A stretch of DNA of 64,000 nucleotides from Rhodomicrobium sp. (GTDB lineage: Bacteria; Pseudomonadota; Alphaproteobacteria; Rhizobiales; HXMU1428-3): positions 370,461 through 434,460 of the forward strand of contig BQJK01000003.1 in the NCBI GenBank assembly GCA_021604665.1, in the 5' to 3' direction. Below the pieces are notes generated by a model. The model did not search any database. It had not been told where the DNA came from and was given only the letters and a program-made list of their open reading frames with translations. Below are positions 1 through 9,246 of the stretch, one piece after another (within the stretch, counting starts at the first letter, position 1; every line of letters begins with the position of its first letter). A program made the position numbers and the translations under genes.

Positions 1-2196
1 GGGGCGGGCAAATAATGTTTGCAGCACCTCACATTTATCTAACGCGCGCTCTAGACGTTTGCCGATCTGTAGAAAGCGCCAGCTGTAATTTCGGGTCATG
101 TTTTCCTGGGTGATGCCGCTAAAGGCGGCCAGGGTGCTGATGCCTTCGTTCAAAAGATCAATAGTGTCATCCCGGCGTAGCGGCGTTACCTCATGCCACC
201 ATAGAGGGTTTTTCTCGAAGCTGTTGAGGTTATTCCAGGCTTCCAGTGAGAGGCGATCCCGTATTTTACGGGCGGCCGTCAGAATGTTTTCAAGCACGCC
301 GCGCAGGCCGAAGCTACCAACATCTGATTTGGAGAGAATGCGGATGATCTGTTCGATTTGCTGCGGGCTGTTATCATCCTGGGGCAGGGTGATATTGCCG
401 CCACCCTTGCTTATTAAAATTTCTAGCGTGTTCCGCATTGCACCAATATCAGGGACAATGCCGCGCTCTTCTTCGGTTTGGATAAGGGCACTGCGCATAA
501 GGCGCATGGTCCATTCGGCGCGCTCTGTGTAGCGGCCTAGCCAATAGAGATTATCAGCAACGCGGCTTGGGAGTTTGGCGTTGTTTCTATCTGTTTCATC
601 AAGATTGATATTAGGTTTCAGCAAGCTGCGGAAGGGCGGTGTTGGCTGGTCTGAGACGACCCAGATATCACTGGTTTCACCATCAGGGGCGTTCAGAGCC
701 ACGGCTGTTTTGGGGTCATCAACCTGCATCGCGATACCGCCGGGGAGCATTTCATAGTCATCTCCGTTGCGCATTGCGTAAAGCCGCATGGCAAAGGGCG
801 TTGGCTTTAACCCGTCTTTTGTCCAGCGGGGTGAAGTTGCAAAGCCCTGACTTTCCTCAGTGACATAGTGCTCACCTTTCATTTCTATTTCGCGGTAAAG
901 GGCCTGGCGCTCAGATTTTGAGAGATCGGCCAGGCGGTGGCCGCGCCTTGCAAGGCCGGGGCGGCCGCTTAGCTCGCGGGCCGGGCGAATGATGAGATTG
1001 CTTTTGGCTTTGGCTTTCAGCACCTTGTTGCGGGCTTCGGCGGTGCCTAGCCAGCTGCGCTCAGATTCAGGCAGCATGAGCGCTTCACCCAACAAGCTGT
1101 TGGCGAGTTCGGGTAGATGTGCGCCCAAGCCGCGATTTTCCAGAATGCCGGAGCCGAGTGCATTGACAACGAGACCTGGTTTATTGGCAACCGCCTGGAC
1201 CAGATTTGCGGGGCCATGAAAGCCGGTGGGGTCCAGATATAAGGGGTCGGCGCGCTGGCCTTCAATGCAACGGATGATGCCATCTATTGGGGTGAGGCCG
1301 CTGAGGGTTTTAAGATATACATTGCCGCCTACTACACGAAGGTCAGACCCCTGAACCAGCTTGTAACCCAGGTAGCGGGCCAGATAGGCATGATCAAAGT
1401 AATTGCCGTGTTGCAGGCCGTGAGTGAGAATGGCGATGTTTCTATCATCAGCACCGAATAAACCGGGGAGTGTATTTTGAATATTTTGGAAAAAGGAAGC
1501 TTCACGGCGAATATTGCAGGCCTCGAAGATATCTCCCATCACCTTGGTATGGACGACACGATTAGCAATTGCAAAGCCGATGCCGGCTGTGGTTTCTGTG
1601 TGGGTATCAATGGCACGCCAGTTGCCGCTATGGTCGCGGGCGATATCTATGGCGAAAAATGTAATTGGCTCCTGTCCTTGATTTAAGGACATGCAGGGTT
1701 TTAGAAATGAAGGATCGCTGAATATCATCCTTGGGGGGATGGTGCCATTTTGCAGTAGGGACTGGTTGCCGTAGAGGTCTTTCATAACCTCATTCATTAG
1801 GCGGGCACGTTGTGTGACAGCCTGGCTCAGCCATGACCATTCTTCGGCAGAGATAATAAAGGGAAAAAGATCTATACCCCAGGGCTGGGCTGATTCATCC
1901 GTTTCAGCATAAACATCATGAGCGAGGCCGTTTTCATAGACATGGCGGTTCAGCTTCATTGCCATCATGTTTTGATCTATCGAGGGGATCGGCTGAAACT
2001 GATGGAGGAATGGTTGCCAACCAGGTTTAACCACGCCTTTAGCTGTCACCAGCTCATCAAATGTGCCGGCAGCCGGGGAATAGTCACCCATCAGGGTGCC
2101 GCGCAGCATTTCAGCCGCTTTTTTTCTATTGCCAGGCATGTGCGCCTTGCTCCCTGCAATTAACTGCCTGAGACTTTTTAATTTGATACGAGACAT
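1..2196 (-). CDS. Circularly permuted ATP-grasp / alpha-E domain protein, 3' end cut by window
   Basis: Reading the minus strand from the ATG at 2196 gives an uninterrupted frame to base 1 (732 codons); the stop lies outside the window. The N-terminal ~480 residues match the circularly permuted ATP-grasp family (old DUF404/DUF407): an HGLQHGNYFDHAYLARYLG segment, a nearby VQGSDL and a later VNALGSGILENRGL. The last visible part has MTRNYSWRFLQIGKRLERA, the signature of the helical alpha-E domain (DUF403). Family members are predicted amidoligases found with transglutaminase-like peptidases, which fits the gene upstream. Substrate unknown; a role in making or modifying a peptide or peptide tag is inference from published comparative genomics. 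A 338-bp gap with a long hairpin separates it from the transglutaminase gene. Confidence 0.88.
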   Translation of the reverse strand, partial: MSRIKLKSLRQLIAGSKAHMPGNRKKAAEMLRGTLMGDYSPAAGTFDELVTAKGVVKPGWQPFLHQFQPIPSIDQNMMAMKLNRHVYENGLAHDVYAETDESAQPWGIDLFPFIISAEEWSWLSQAVTQRARLMNEVMKDLYGNQSLLQNGTIPPRMIFSDPSFLKPCMSLNQGQEPITFFAIDIARDHSGNWRAIDTHTETTAGIGFAIANRVVHTKVMGDIFEACNIRREASFFQNIQNTLPGLFGADDRNIAILTHGLQHGNYFDHAYLARYLGYKLVQGSDLRVVGGNVYLKTLSGLTPIDGIIRCIEGQRADPLYLDPTGFHGPANLVQAVANKPGLVVNALGSGILENRGLGAHLPELANSLLGEALMLPESERSWLGTAEARNKVLKAKAKSNLIIRPARELSGRPGLARRGHRLADLSKSERQALYREIEMKGEHYVTEESQGFATSPRWTKDGLKPTPFAMRLYAMRNGDDYEMLPGGIAMQVDDPKTAVALNAPDGETSDIWVVSDQPTPPFRSLLKPNINLDETDRNNAKLPSRVADNLYWLGRYTERAEWTMRLMRSALIQTEEERGIVPDIGAMRNTLEILISKGGGNITLPQDDNSPQQIEQIIRILSKSDVGSFGLRGVLENILTAARKIRDRLSLEAWNNLNSFEKNPLWWHEVTPLRRDDTIDLLNEGISTLAAFSGITQENMTRNYSWRFLQIGKRLERALDKCEVLQTLFARP

Positions 2197-2534
2197 TTAT
2201 AGGGCTGATTTCAAAATGTTTCTATCTGCTTTAGCCAAAAATACGAAATTCTGTTGTTAATAGTGATGCCTATCCTCTAAGCCAAACAGTCACTGTGTCT
2301 AAAATACATGACAATTTAACCATAATATTTGGATGTACCGATTGGCGAGCCATTGTCTTGTGCTGTTACTACTCTGGCATAAAGGATTAAGTCTTTACGT
2401 CTGCGCGTAAATTCTCGATAGGTTTGTTGGTTGGGAGTTAATTTTATATGCACCGCAGGGTGTGACCGAAGAGAATAAGCCTACTCTATAGACTAACTAT
2501 GGTTTTACCGTGCGGTGCATATTTTTGTGCCTTC
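2197..2534. other. Intergenic region between transglutaminase and ATP-grasp genes
   Basis: No gene seen. The stretch is A/T-rich near the downstream start, which suggests a separate promoter for the ATP-grasp gene. Just after the transglutaminase stop it holds the inverted repeat listed separately. Confidence 0.5.
2446..2522 (-). repeat. 12-bp perfect inverted repeat with 53-nt loop after transglutaminase gene
   Basis: Arms ATATGCACCGCA (2446-2457) and TGCGGTGCATAT (2511-2522) are exact reverse complements. The structure starts 12 bp after the stop codon of the minus-strand gene. The loop is too long and the T-tract too weak for a classical terminator. It may be a processing or stabilising hairpin, or two operator half-sites. 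Confidence 0.55.
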
Positions 2535-5500
2535 TTACTTGACCATGCGCATATCTAGGGTGTGTGGATATTCAGGGTTTTCAACACGCGGTATAATGGC
2601 TGTGTGGCCTGCGGTGTGGCCTTCACCTTCAAACAGGGCAAGGCGGCGCCCTTCTGCTTCATAAGAGTTGATTGGAACCAGTTCAGAACCTTTGCCGCCT
2701 CTGTGAGCGACATGATAGCGACACCCGCCAAGGGCGCGGCCGGACCATTTATCAAACAGGTCAAAGGTCAGCGGGGCATGAACCGGAATGGTTGGATGCA
2801 GGCAGCTTGGGGGCTGCCACGCACGGAAGCGGACTGCGGCTACTGATTCGCCGTTTGTGCCTGTGTTATGCATGGGCACCTCAACACCGTTACAAGTGAT
2901 GACATATCTGTCTCCGGTTAAGCCATTGGCTTTGACCTGCAAACGTTCCAGGGAGCTATCTACGTAGCGGGCTGTGCCGCCAACAGCGCCTTCTTCACCC
3001 ATTACATGCCAGGGCTCTAGAGCCTGGCGCAGTTCAATTGAGACATCATCATATTGGACGGTGCCGATGTGAGGGAATCTGAATTCAAATTGTGGCTCGA
3101 ACCATTCCTCTTTGAAGGTGAAGCCATGGCGGTCCAGGTCAGCAAGCACATCTTTGAAATCTGAGCGCACATAATGAGGCATCATGAAGCGGTCATGCAG
3201 GCTGGTGCCCCAACGGATGAGCTTTTGTTTATAGGGGGCATCCCAGAAGCGGGCAACCAGAGCGCGCAGCAGCAATTGCTGGGCGAGGCTCATGCGGGCG
3301 TGAGGCGGCATTTCAAAGGAGCGGAATTCCACCAGGCCAAGGCGGCCTGTTGGGCCATCTGGTGAATAGAGTTTATCGATGCAGATTTCTGCCCGGTGGG
3401 TGTTGCCGCTGACATCTATCAGCAGATTGCGGAAGATTCTATCTACCAGCCAGGGCTGAATGTAGTTGCCAGGGTCTGGCACCTGATTTAACGCAATCTC
3501 CATTTCATAGAGCTGCTCGTTGCGGGCTTCATCCATGCGGGGGGCCTGGCTGGTTGGGCCGATGAACTGCCCCGAGAACAGATAGGAGAGCGAGGGGTGG
3601 TTTTGCCAATAGGTGATGATGCTGGCAAGAAGATCTGGCCGGCGGATGAAGGGGCTGTCACTTGGGGTGCCGCCACCAAGGACAATATGATTGCCGCCGC
3701 CGGTGCCGGTGTGTTTGCCATCCATCTTGAATTTTTCAGTGCCGAGCCGGCATTGATGGGCCTCATCATATAGTGATGTGGTGATATCAACGGCCTCTTT
3801 CCAGCTATGGGCTGGTTGGATGTTGACCTCTATCACGCCGGGGTCTGGGGTTACCTTGATGACATTTAAACGGTGATCAGAGGAGGGCTCATAGCCTTCA
3901 ATATGGATGGGGGTGCCAACTTTTTTGGCCGCGCTTTCCACAGCGGCGAGCAGGGCTGTTGTGTCTTCTGCATCTGGTAATGGCGGCATGAAAACGCAGA
4001 TATGGCCATTTCTTGGCTCAATGGTCATGGCGGTGCGGACAGCGCCGGTGATTTCATCTGGCGTGTTTTCTGACTGTTCAGCTGCATCCAGTGTGACTGT
4101 GCGGCGCTGATATAACAGCTCTGATCTTGAGGCAAGCGGGCGGCGTTGCTCAAACGGGTCACGCGGTTGCACATTTGGGTAATTAATCGGTGGGATATAA
4201 TTCAACGTACCGATTGGCAGGCGGAAACCAGCCGGCGAATCCCCTGGGACAAGAAAGAGTTTTTCGCGGCGGAGTTTCCAATTTTCTGTCACCCAGCGGC
4301 GGCCTCTATCCTTCGTTTGCCAAACCTGTATTGGCAGCACGAAGCTGGTTGGGGTCGTTAGGCCCTGGTCAAAGGTGCGGATGAGGCGGGCGCGTTCGGC
4401 TTCGTCCTCTATCTTGTTATCTTTGACGCTGAGGTTGAGCGGAATTTTCTGTTCGGCCAACATGAAGTAAGCCTGATCTTCATAAGCGGGGATCGGGCTT
4501 TTTTCTGGCAGGCCCAGTTCTTTGCAAAGCTCTGTTGAGAATTCTTCAGCGACTTCTATAGTGGCGTTCTCATTTGGGGCTTCATTATCTATGAGGGCCG
4601 GATCTTCCCATAAGGCTTCACCGTCACGGCGCCAATAAAGGCTAAAGGCCCAGCGGGGGAGCTGCTCACCTGGATACCATTTGCCTTGACCAAAATGCAG
4701 AAGGCCGCCGGGCGCAAAACGCTTATGGAGACGGCGGATGAGGTTTTCTGCGAAGAGACGCTTGGTTGGGCCTACAGCTCCAGTGTTCCATTCATCACCT
4801 TCTGGGTCATCTACGGAGACGAAGGTTGGCTCGCCGCCCATTGTGAGGCGGACATCACCAGCTTTAAGCTTTTTATCAACCAGATTACCAAGGGCGTTTA
4901 TCTCGCTCCATTGTTCCTCTGTGTAGGGTTTTGTGACGCGGGCTGTTTCGAGGATGCGATCTACCCGCATATCAAAATCAAACTCAACTTCAGCTTCTTC
5001 TAAGGCGCCATCTATGGGGGCGGCGGAGCTTGGGTGCGGTGTTGCGGAAAGGGGAATATGACCTTCGCCTGTTAAGAGGCCGGAGGTGGGGTCAAGGCCG
5101 ATCCAGCCTGCGCCGGGGACGAACACTTCTGTCCAGGCGTGGAGATCGGTGAAATCGACATCTGTGCCAACCGGGCCATCCAGCGCTTTGACATCGGGTG
5201 TTAGTTGAATGAGGTAGCCTGAGCAAAAGCGGGCCGCAAAGCCAAGGTTTCTTAGCACTTCTACCAGCAACCAGGCGCTATCACGGCAGGAGCCTTTTTT
5301 CTTTTTCAGAGTTTCTTCTGGTGTTTGAACACCGGGCTCCATACGGATGACATATCCGATATCTTTTTCAAGTTTACGGTTCAAATCACAGAGATAGTCC
5401 AGCGTGACCTTAGATTTTATGTCGATGGTTTTGACATAATCGGTAAGCGTTTTGCTTTTGGTCATCGGTGTGAGGTAAGGGCCAAGATCCTTTTTTAAAT

Positions 5501-5825
5501 CTTTGGGGTAGGTAAGCGGCATTTCCATTGCTGCTTCATCGATGAAGAAATCAAACGGGTTGATGACATCCATATCAGCGACCAGATCAACATGGACTTT
5601 GAGATGGTCTGTTTTTTCCGGGAAAACAATATGAGCGAAAAAATTGCCAAATGGGTCTTGCTGCCAATTGAGGAAATTTTCCTCAGGTGAGACATTGAGA
5701 GAATAGCTAACGATGGGGGTGCGGTTATGTGGGGCTGGCCGTAACCTGACCACATGGGGGGCTAATTTAATTTTACGGTCATAACTGTATTCTGTTTTAT
5801 GGGTCAAAGCGACTCTGAGGGTCAT
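2535..5825 (-). CDS. Transglutaminase-like protein with DUF2126 C-terminal region
   Basis: 1096 residues. Residues 1-90 form the bacterial transglutaminase N-terminal domain. The core follows, with a complete papain-like triad: Cys180 in KKGSCRDSAW, His229 in DLHAWTEVF and Asp245 in GLDPTSGL. The C-terminal ~800 residues are the DUF2126 region (motifs TMGGEPTFVSVDDPEGDEWN, GTGGGNHIVLGG and SYLFSGQFIGPTSQ). Length fits the family. The start at 5825 has AGGATGAT just upstream. No signal peptide is evident, so it is probably cytoplasmic. The family is co-conserved with circularly permuted ATP-grasp/alpha-E proteins, as here. It could cleave or transfer what the ATP-grasp ligase builds; this is inference and the substrate is unknown. 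Confidence 0.92.
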   Translation of the reverse strand: MTLRVALTHKTEYSYDRKIKLAPHVVRLRPAPHNRTPIVSYSLNVSPEENFLNWQQDPFGNFFAHIVFPEKTDHLKVHVDLVADMDVINPFDFFIDEAAMEMPLTYPKDLKKDLGPYLTPMTKSKTLTDYVKTIDIKSKVTLDYLCDLNRKLEKDIGYVIRMEPGVQTPEETLKKKKGSCRDSAWLLVEVLRNLGFAARFCSGYLIQLTPDVKALDGPVGTDVDFTDLHAWTEVFVPGAGWIGLDPTSGLLTGEGHIPLSATPHPSSAAPIDGALEEAEVEFDFDMRVDRILETARVTKPYTEEQWSEINALGNLVDKKLKAGDVRLTMGGEPTFVSVDDPEGDEWNTGAVGPTKRLFAENLIRRLHKRFAPGGLLHFGQGKWYPGEQLPRWAFSLYWRRDGEALWEDPALIDNEAPNENATIEVAEEFSTELCKELGLPEKSPIPAYEDQAYFMLAEQKIPLNLSVKDNKIEDEAERARLIRTFDQGLTTPTSFVLPIQVWQTKDRGRRWVTENWKLRREKLFLVPGDSPAGFRLPIGTLNYIPPINYPNVQPRDPFEQRRPLASRSELLYQRRTVTLDAAEQSENTPDEITGAVRTAMTIEPRNGHICVFMPPLPDAEDTTALLAAVESAAKKVGTPIHIEGYEPSSDHRLNVIKVTPDPGVIEVNIQPAHSWKEAVDITTSLYDEAHQCRLGTEKFKMDGKHTGTGGGNHIVLGGGTPSDSPFIRRPDLLASIITYWQNHPSLSYLFSGQFIGPTSQAPRMDEARNEQLYEMEIALNQVPDPGNYIQPWLVDRIFRNLLIDVSGNTHRAEICIDKLYSPDGPTGRLGLVEFRSFEMPPHARMSLAQQLLLRALVARFWDAPYKQKLIRWGTSLHDRFMMPHYVRSDFKDVLADLDRHGFTFKEEWFEPQFEFRFPHIGTVQYDDVSIELRQALEPWHVMGEEGAVGGTARYVDSSLERLQVKANGLTGDRYVITCNGVEVPMHNTGTNGESVAAVRFRAWQPPSCLHPTIPVHAPLTFDLFDKWSGRALGGCRYHVAHRGGKGSELVPINSYEAEGRRLALFEGEGHTAGHTAIIPRVENPEYPHTLDMRMVK

Positions 5826-6286
5826 ATAATCATCCTAGGGAGGGTGAAGGTTAAACACATTACGGGGCCGGAGTTGGAGGTGAGCTGATGCTGTTTTATT
5901 TCAGCCTTCACCTCGGTGCTGTTCTCTATCGTCTGTGTATGTTTTTTCAATCGTTTGGCTGGCCTAGATGTGGTGCGTTACGTCTGCATGTTGTCAACTG
6001 GTTCTTACTGCCTGATTGCTCTGTAATTGTGGCTGATGGGGCGTGTTTGTTCATCCCCATTCGAATGATTTGCATTTCATCTGAAAGGCTATCATTTGGC
6101 AATTGTTTTTCGGGGTGCATTCGACCATTGCGTTAATTGTTTGCAATAACTTTATGCTCTGAAAGGCATTTTTACGGCGTAAGTGGCGCAAACTTGTGCA
6201 GCGGCCTGAAAGATAGGCATTTTGGCAGGAAAATTAGGCAAGCTGGCCTTGGTTTATGATTTTTTCTGAGTTGTGATTTGGTGGCG
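5826..6286. other. Intergenic region, no gene supported
   Basis: Lies between two minus-strand genes. An 82-codon plus-strand frame (5888-6136) is Cys/Phe/Leu-rich with no recognisable family or ribosome-binding site and is not accepted. The stretch presumably carries the transglutaminase promoter. Confidence 0.5.
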
Positions 6287-7141
6287 TTATTTTAGCCACT
6301 CATTGATTAGGGAGAATTGATCCTCGGACATCAGAGAGGGGGCATGGCCAGCCTCTTCTATTTCAATTAGTTCTGCTTTTGGGCCGCGTTTTGTCATTTC
6401 TTGAGCGGTCTCACTATCCAGTAAGTCTGAGTTTACGCCGCGTATCAGTAGCACAGGGCATGTGATGGCATCGTAAATATGCCAGAGGTCAATGTCCGCG
6501 CCGGTAAGGCTTTGGCGCAGGGCGTCGCCGATTTTGGGGTCGTAGGTTAATCTGAACTGGCCATCTTCCCCTTGTTTGGAACCGCGCAGGGCCATTGATT
6601 TCCAGTTCTCATCTGTCATGGGGTGGAAGGGGGCATGGACTTTTCTAAGGTAGTTTTCAACTTCATCCAGGTTTTGAAACGACGGTGCGACGCCTGTGTA
6701 GGCGGCGATGCGATCGAGCGCTTCTTTTTTTATCAGGGGGCCAACATCATTGATAATGAGGCGGCGTATGGGGCTATTTGGCATGGCGGCGAACATCATG
6801 CCGATTAGGCCTCCCATTGAAGTGCCAATCCAATCGAGGGTGGTTGCATGAAGATGAGCTGTAAGGGCGTTCATATCAGACAGATATTGCGGATAGTCAT
6901 ATGGTTCTGCAATCGGTAGCCAGCTGCTTTGACCGCGGCCGACCATATCTGGGCAGGCGACTGTGTATGTTTCAGAAAGGCGCTGGGCGAGGGGATCAAA
7001 GTCGTGGGAGTTACGGGTTAAGCCGTGGGCGCAGATAATATGCCCTTTTGCCGGGCCCTCTGGCTGCCAGAGTTGATAAGAGATTGTATGAAATCCGCAT
7101 ATACCTAACCCGGTGACGGCCTCTCGCTTGCTTTCTCTCAT
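6287..7141 (-). CDS. Alpha/beta hydrolase
   Basis: 284 residues from the chosen ATG at 7141, preceded by AAGGGGGAG at good spacing. An upstream in-frame ATG at 7198 lacks such a site. Catalytic serine is Ser108 in the nucleophile elbow GTSMGG, the acid is about Asp239 (RGVNSDLLD) and the base about His266 (EEAGHAPSL). HGLTRNSHDFDPLA gives the oxyanion-side HG motif. No signal peptide, so a cytoplasmic esterase or C-C hydrolase is likely; the substrate cannot be read from sequence. It stands alone, convergent with nothing, about 450 bp from the transglutaminase gene. Confidence 0.88.
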   Translation of the reverse strand: MRESKREAVTGLGICGFHTISYQLWQPEGPAKGHIICAHGLTRNSHDFDPLAQRLSETYTVACPDMVGRGQSSWLPIAEPYDYPQYLSDMNALTAHLHATTLDWIGTSMGGLIGMMFAAMPNSPIRRLIINDVGPLIKKEALDRIAAYTGVAPSFQNLDEVENYLRKVHAPFHPMTDENWKSMALRGSKQGEDGQFRLTYDPKIGDALRQSLTGADIDLWHIYDAITCPVLLIRGVNSDLLDSETAQEMTKRGPKAELIEIEEAGHAPSLMSEDQFSLINEWLK

Positions 7142-7417
7142 ATGCTGTCTCCCCCTTAGATTTGTGCCGTTTGAGCCTTGCGTCTTTTTATTGCACACTC
7201 TTTATTACAGATCATAGCTTGAAACATGGAGCTGTTTAAAGTCACTCTTTTGAATAGCGCTTGTACGGTGATTTAACTGCGGTTGCCAACGGGTAGTTAT
7301 TTGTAGAATTGGGTGTGAAGCGTTTAAAATATTTGCTCATTCTTTGCCGCGTTTTTAATCTCGTGTTTCACTAACTTTGTGCTGTGAACCACCTTCAGTA
7401 ATATAGGGCTTAATCCG

Positions 7418-8074
7418 ATCTCATACCTCTTATCTGGTCCATTCCTGGCTTTTATCCTGGCATCGCTGTTTGTTGAGCTGACACCGGGGCCAAATATGAT
7501 TTATCTGGCGATATTGAGCCTGAGTGAAGGGCGGCGCGCGGCTTTGGCGGCTGTTGCGGGGGTTGCGCTGGGTTTGTTGATTGTGGGTATGGGGGCGGCT
7601 TTTGGGCTTGCGGCCTTAATCCAGCAATCTGAATTTATATATCAGCTGCTGCGCTGGGTTGGTGTTTTTTATCTGGTCTGGTTGGGTGTTGAAGGGTTCT
7701 GGCGGGCGACTTATGGTGATGATGGCCCTGAGGCGGGGAAATCTGAGCTGGGCACATTACAACAAGCTGATGGTATTTATTTTAGGCGCGGGTTGGTCAC
7801 TAATCTTTTAAACCCGAAGGCCGGGTTGTATTTTATTGCGGTTGTGCCGGGCTTTGTAAATCCTGAGTATGAAAGCTCCTGGCAACTTGTTTTTCTCTCT
7901 TTGTCTTTTGTTGTGGTAGCAACGGCTATCCATCTCACAATTGTGCTTCTTGCGGCGCGTGCTCGTTTATTCTTAGAATCTGCGCATGTGCAAAAGCGCG
8001 TGCGCCAGGGGTTATCTCTTTTGCTGGTTGTGGTTGCTGTGTGGTTTTACTTTGAAAGTAGCCGGGTTGTTTAA
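7418..8074 (+). CDS. LysE/RhtB-family amino-acid exporter, start codon abnormal
   Basis: Inner-membrane exporter of the LysE family with about six membrane segments. The conserved N-terminal signature FLAFILASLFVELTPGPNM is encoded in frame from 7442 to 7498, upstream of the only ATG (7496). The frame is open back to a TGA at 7385 but contains no ATG, GTG or TTG. The best guess is an ATC at 7418, with AGGG nine bases upstream, giving a methionine-like position just before SYLLSGPFLAF. A CTG (7445 or 7457), an ATA (7403) or a mutated start are alternatives. Starting at 7496 would remove the first membrane helix and the conserved PGPN motif. Cargo unknown, probably an amino acid. Confidence 0.8.
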   Translation: MSYLLSGPFLAFILASLFVELTPGPNMIYLAILSLSEGRRAALAAVAGVALGLLIVGMGAAFGLAALIQQSEFIYQLLRWVGVFYLVWLGVEGFWRATYGDDGPEAGKSELGTLQQADGIYFRRGLVTNLLNPKAGLYFIAVVPGFVNPEYESSWQLVFLSLSFVVVATAIHLTIVLLAARARLFLESAHVQKRVRQGLSLLLVVVAVWFYFESSRVV

Positions 8075-8166
8075 TTGGCCTATACGGGGTCACTTTAAAA
8101 GACTATATCCCATACTTGTTTGGCGCATTTCGCGCGACCTTATACATAATAAAAATACAGGCGATT

Positions 8167-9246
8167 ATGGAAAAAGACAGCTTTCTTAAATTTAACGCAT
8201 CTGCTTTTCAGGATGTGTTGAATACTTTAGCCCGCAGCCCGAGTGTGGTTGGGGCGGAGCATGCCTTTTTTCGGGTGCTACAGCGGGAGCTTGAAGAGCG
8301 CGGTGCCGAGGTGACCTGGTATGAGGGGGTGTTGGTTGCCAAAGGTGAACAGCCGGGCCAATTAATGACTTCTGCGCATATAGATCGGCATGGTCTTATT
8401 TGTACTGGGCCATCAGAATTTCAATATGCGGCATTTGTTGCCGGTGCGCGCTCAGATTTGCTGGGTAATTCGGTTTCTGAAGAATTGATGCTGACTATTG
8501 CTGATAGGTTTGATGGGGTTGGGCTTTATGCTTATGAGCCTTGGTCCGGTGCTTATCTTGGTCAGGGGCAGGTGACCGGCACTTATATATGTGAGCATCG
8601 CAACAATCTTATTTTTGAGGTTGAAGGGCTTGACCATATTATGGCCGGGACGCCGATTGCCTTTCGCGATAAGCTAACTGTTGAAGGCGGGTTTTATAGC
8701 GCGCAGCTTGATAATGTACTCTCGGCGGCGGTGCTGGTTTATCTCTTTGAAATTGGATTTCAGGGAACGGCCTTTTTTACGGCACAAGAAGAGGCCGGGC
8801 GGAGTTGGCGCTTTTTGCTTGAATGGTTTCGCCGTTTTGGCCGGGAGACAAACCAGTTGCTGGTGCTTGATACCAGCCCCTACCCGTCTGATGAAGCGGC
8901 TTCGCGGCAATCACTAGTGTTGCGGCGGCGGGATGCCAATGCGGATTTTAACTGCGAGTTGACCGGACGGCTTGAGCAGCTCTGCACTGAGCTTGATATT
9001 AGCTATAGCTTTAAAGATGAATATATTGATCTTGAAAATAGCCGATTAAAAGCTGAGGGCTTGGCACCGCGCTCTCTTGGTAGTACCGAAATGGGGCGTA
9101 TTATTGCGGCATCTAGCGGGCTGGTTGATGGGACGACACTGCAGTTTCCGACCACTGGTTATCACACGATGAATGAAACTGTCGCTATTTCATCTTGTGA
9201 GGCATTCATTGATTTGCTGCGCCATTTGGCCCGGAGTGATCTTTAG
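8167..9246 (+). CDS. M42/M20-like zinc aminopeptidase family protein
   Basis: 359 residues from the ATG at 8167 (AGG upstream); an earlier ATG at 8116 would add 17 unlike residues and no ribosome site. Metal-site motifs in order: SAHIDRHG (His/Asp), QLDNVLSAA (bridging Asp), TAQEEAGRS (catalytic Glu-Glu), VLDTSPYP (Asp) and FPTTGYHTMNE (His). This is the layout of the M42/M28-like co-catalytic zinc peptidases. Cytoplasmic. It lies 92 bp after the LysE-type exporter, possibly cotranscribed: peptide degradation plus amino-acid export would be logical, but that is inference. Its end overlaps the tail of the convergent c-di-GMP gene by 4 bp. Confidence 0.85.
   Translation: MEKDSFLKFNASAFQDVLNTLARSPSVVGAEHAFFRVLQRELEERGAEVTWYEGVLVAKGEQPGQLMTSAHIDRHGLICTGPSEFQYAAFVAGARSDLLGNSVSEELMLTIADRFDGVGLYAYEPWSGAYLGQGQVTGTYICEHRNNLIFEVEGLDHIMAGTPIAFRDKLTVEGGFYSAQLDNVLSAAVLVYLFEIGFQGTAFFTAQEEAGRSWRFLLEWFRRFGRETNQLLVLDTSPYPSDEAASRQSLVLRRRDANADFNCELTGRLEQLCTELDISYSFKDEYIDLENSRLKAEGLAPRSLGSTEMGRIIAASSGLVDGTTLQFPTTGYHTMNETVAISSCEAFIDLLRHLARSDL

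Noticed and set aside
1477..2163. Several plus-strand frames opposite the ATP-grasp gene
   Set aside because: They are antisense shadows of a clearly conserved minus-strand protein.
5888..6136. 82-codon plus-strand frame
   Set aside because: No ribosome-binding site, unusual Cys/Phe-rich composition and no family; lies in a promoter region.
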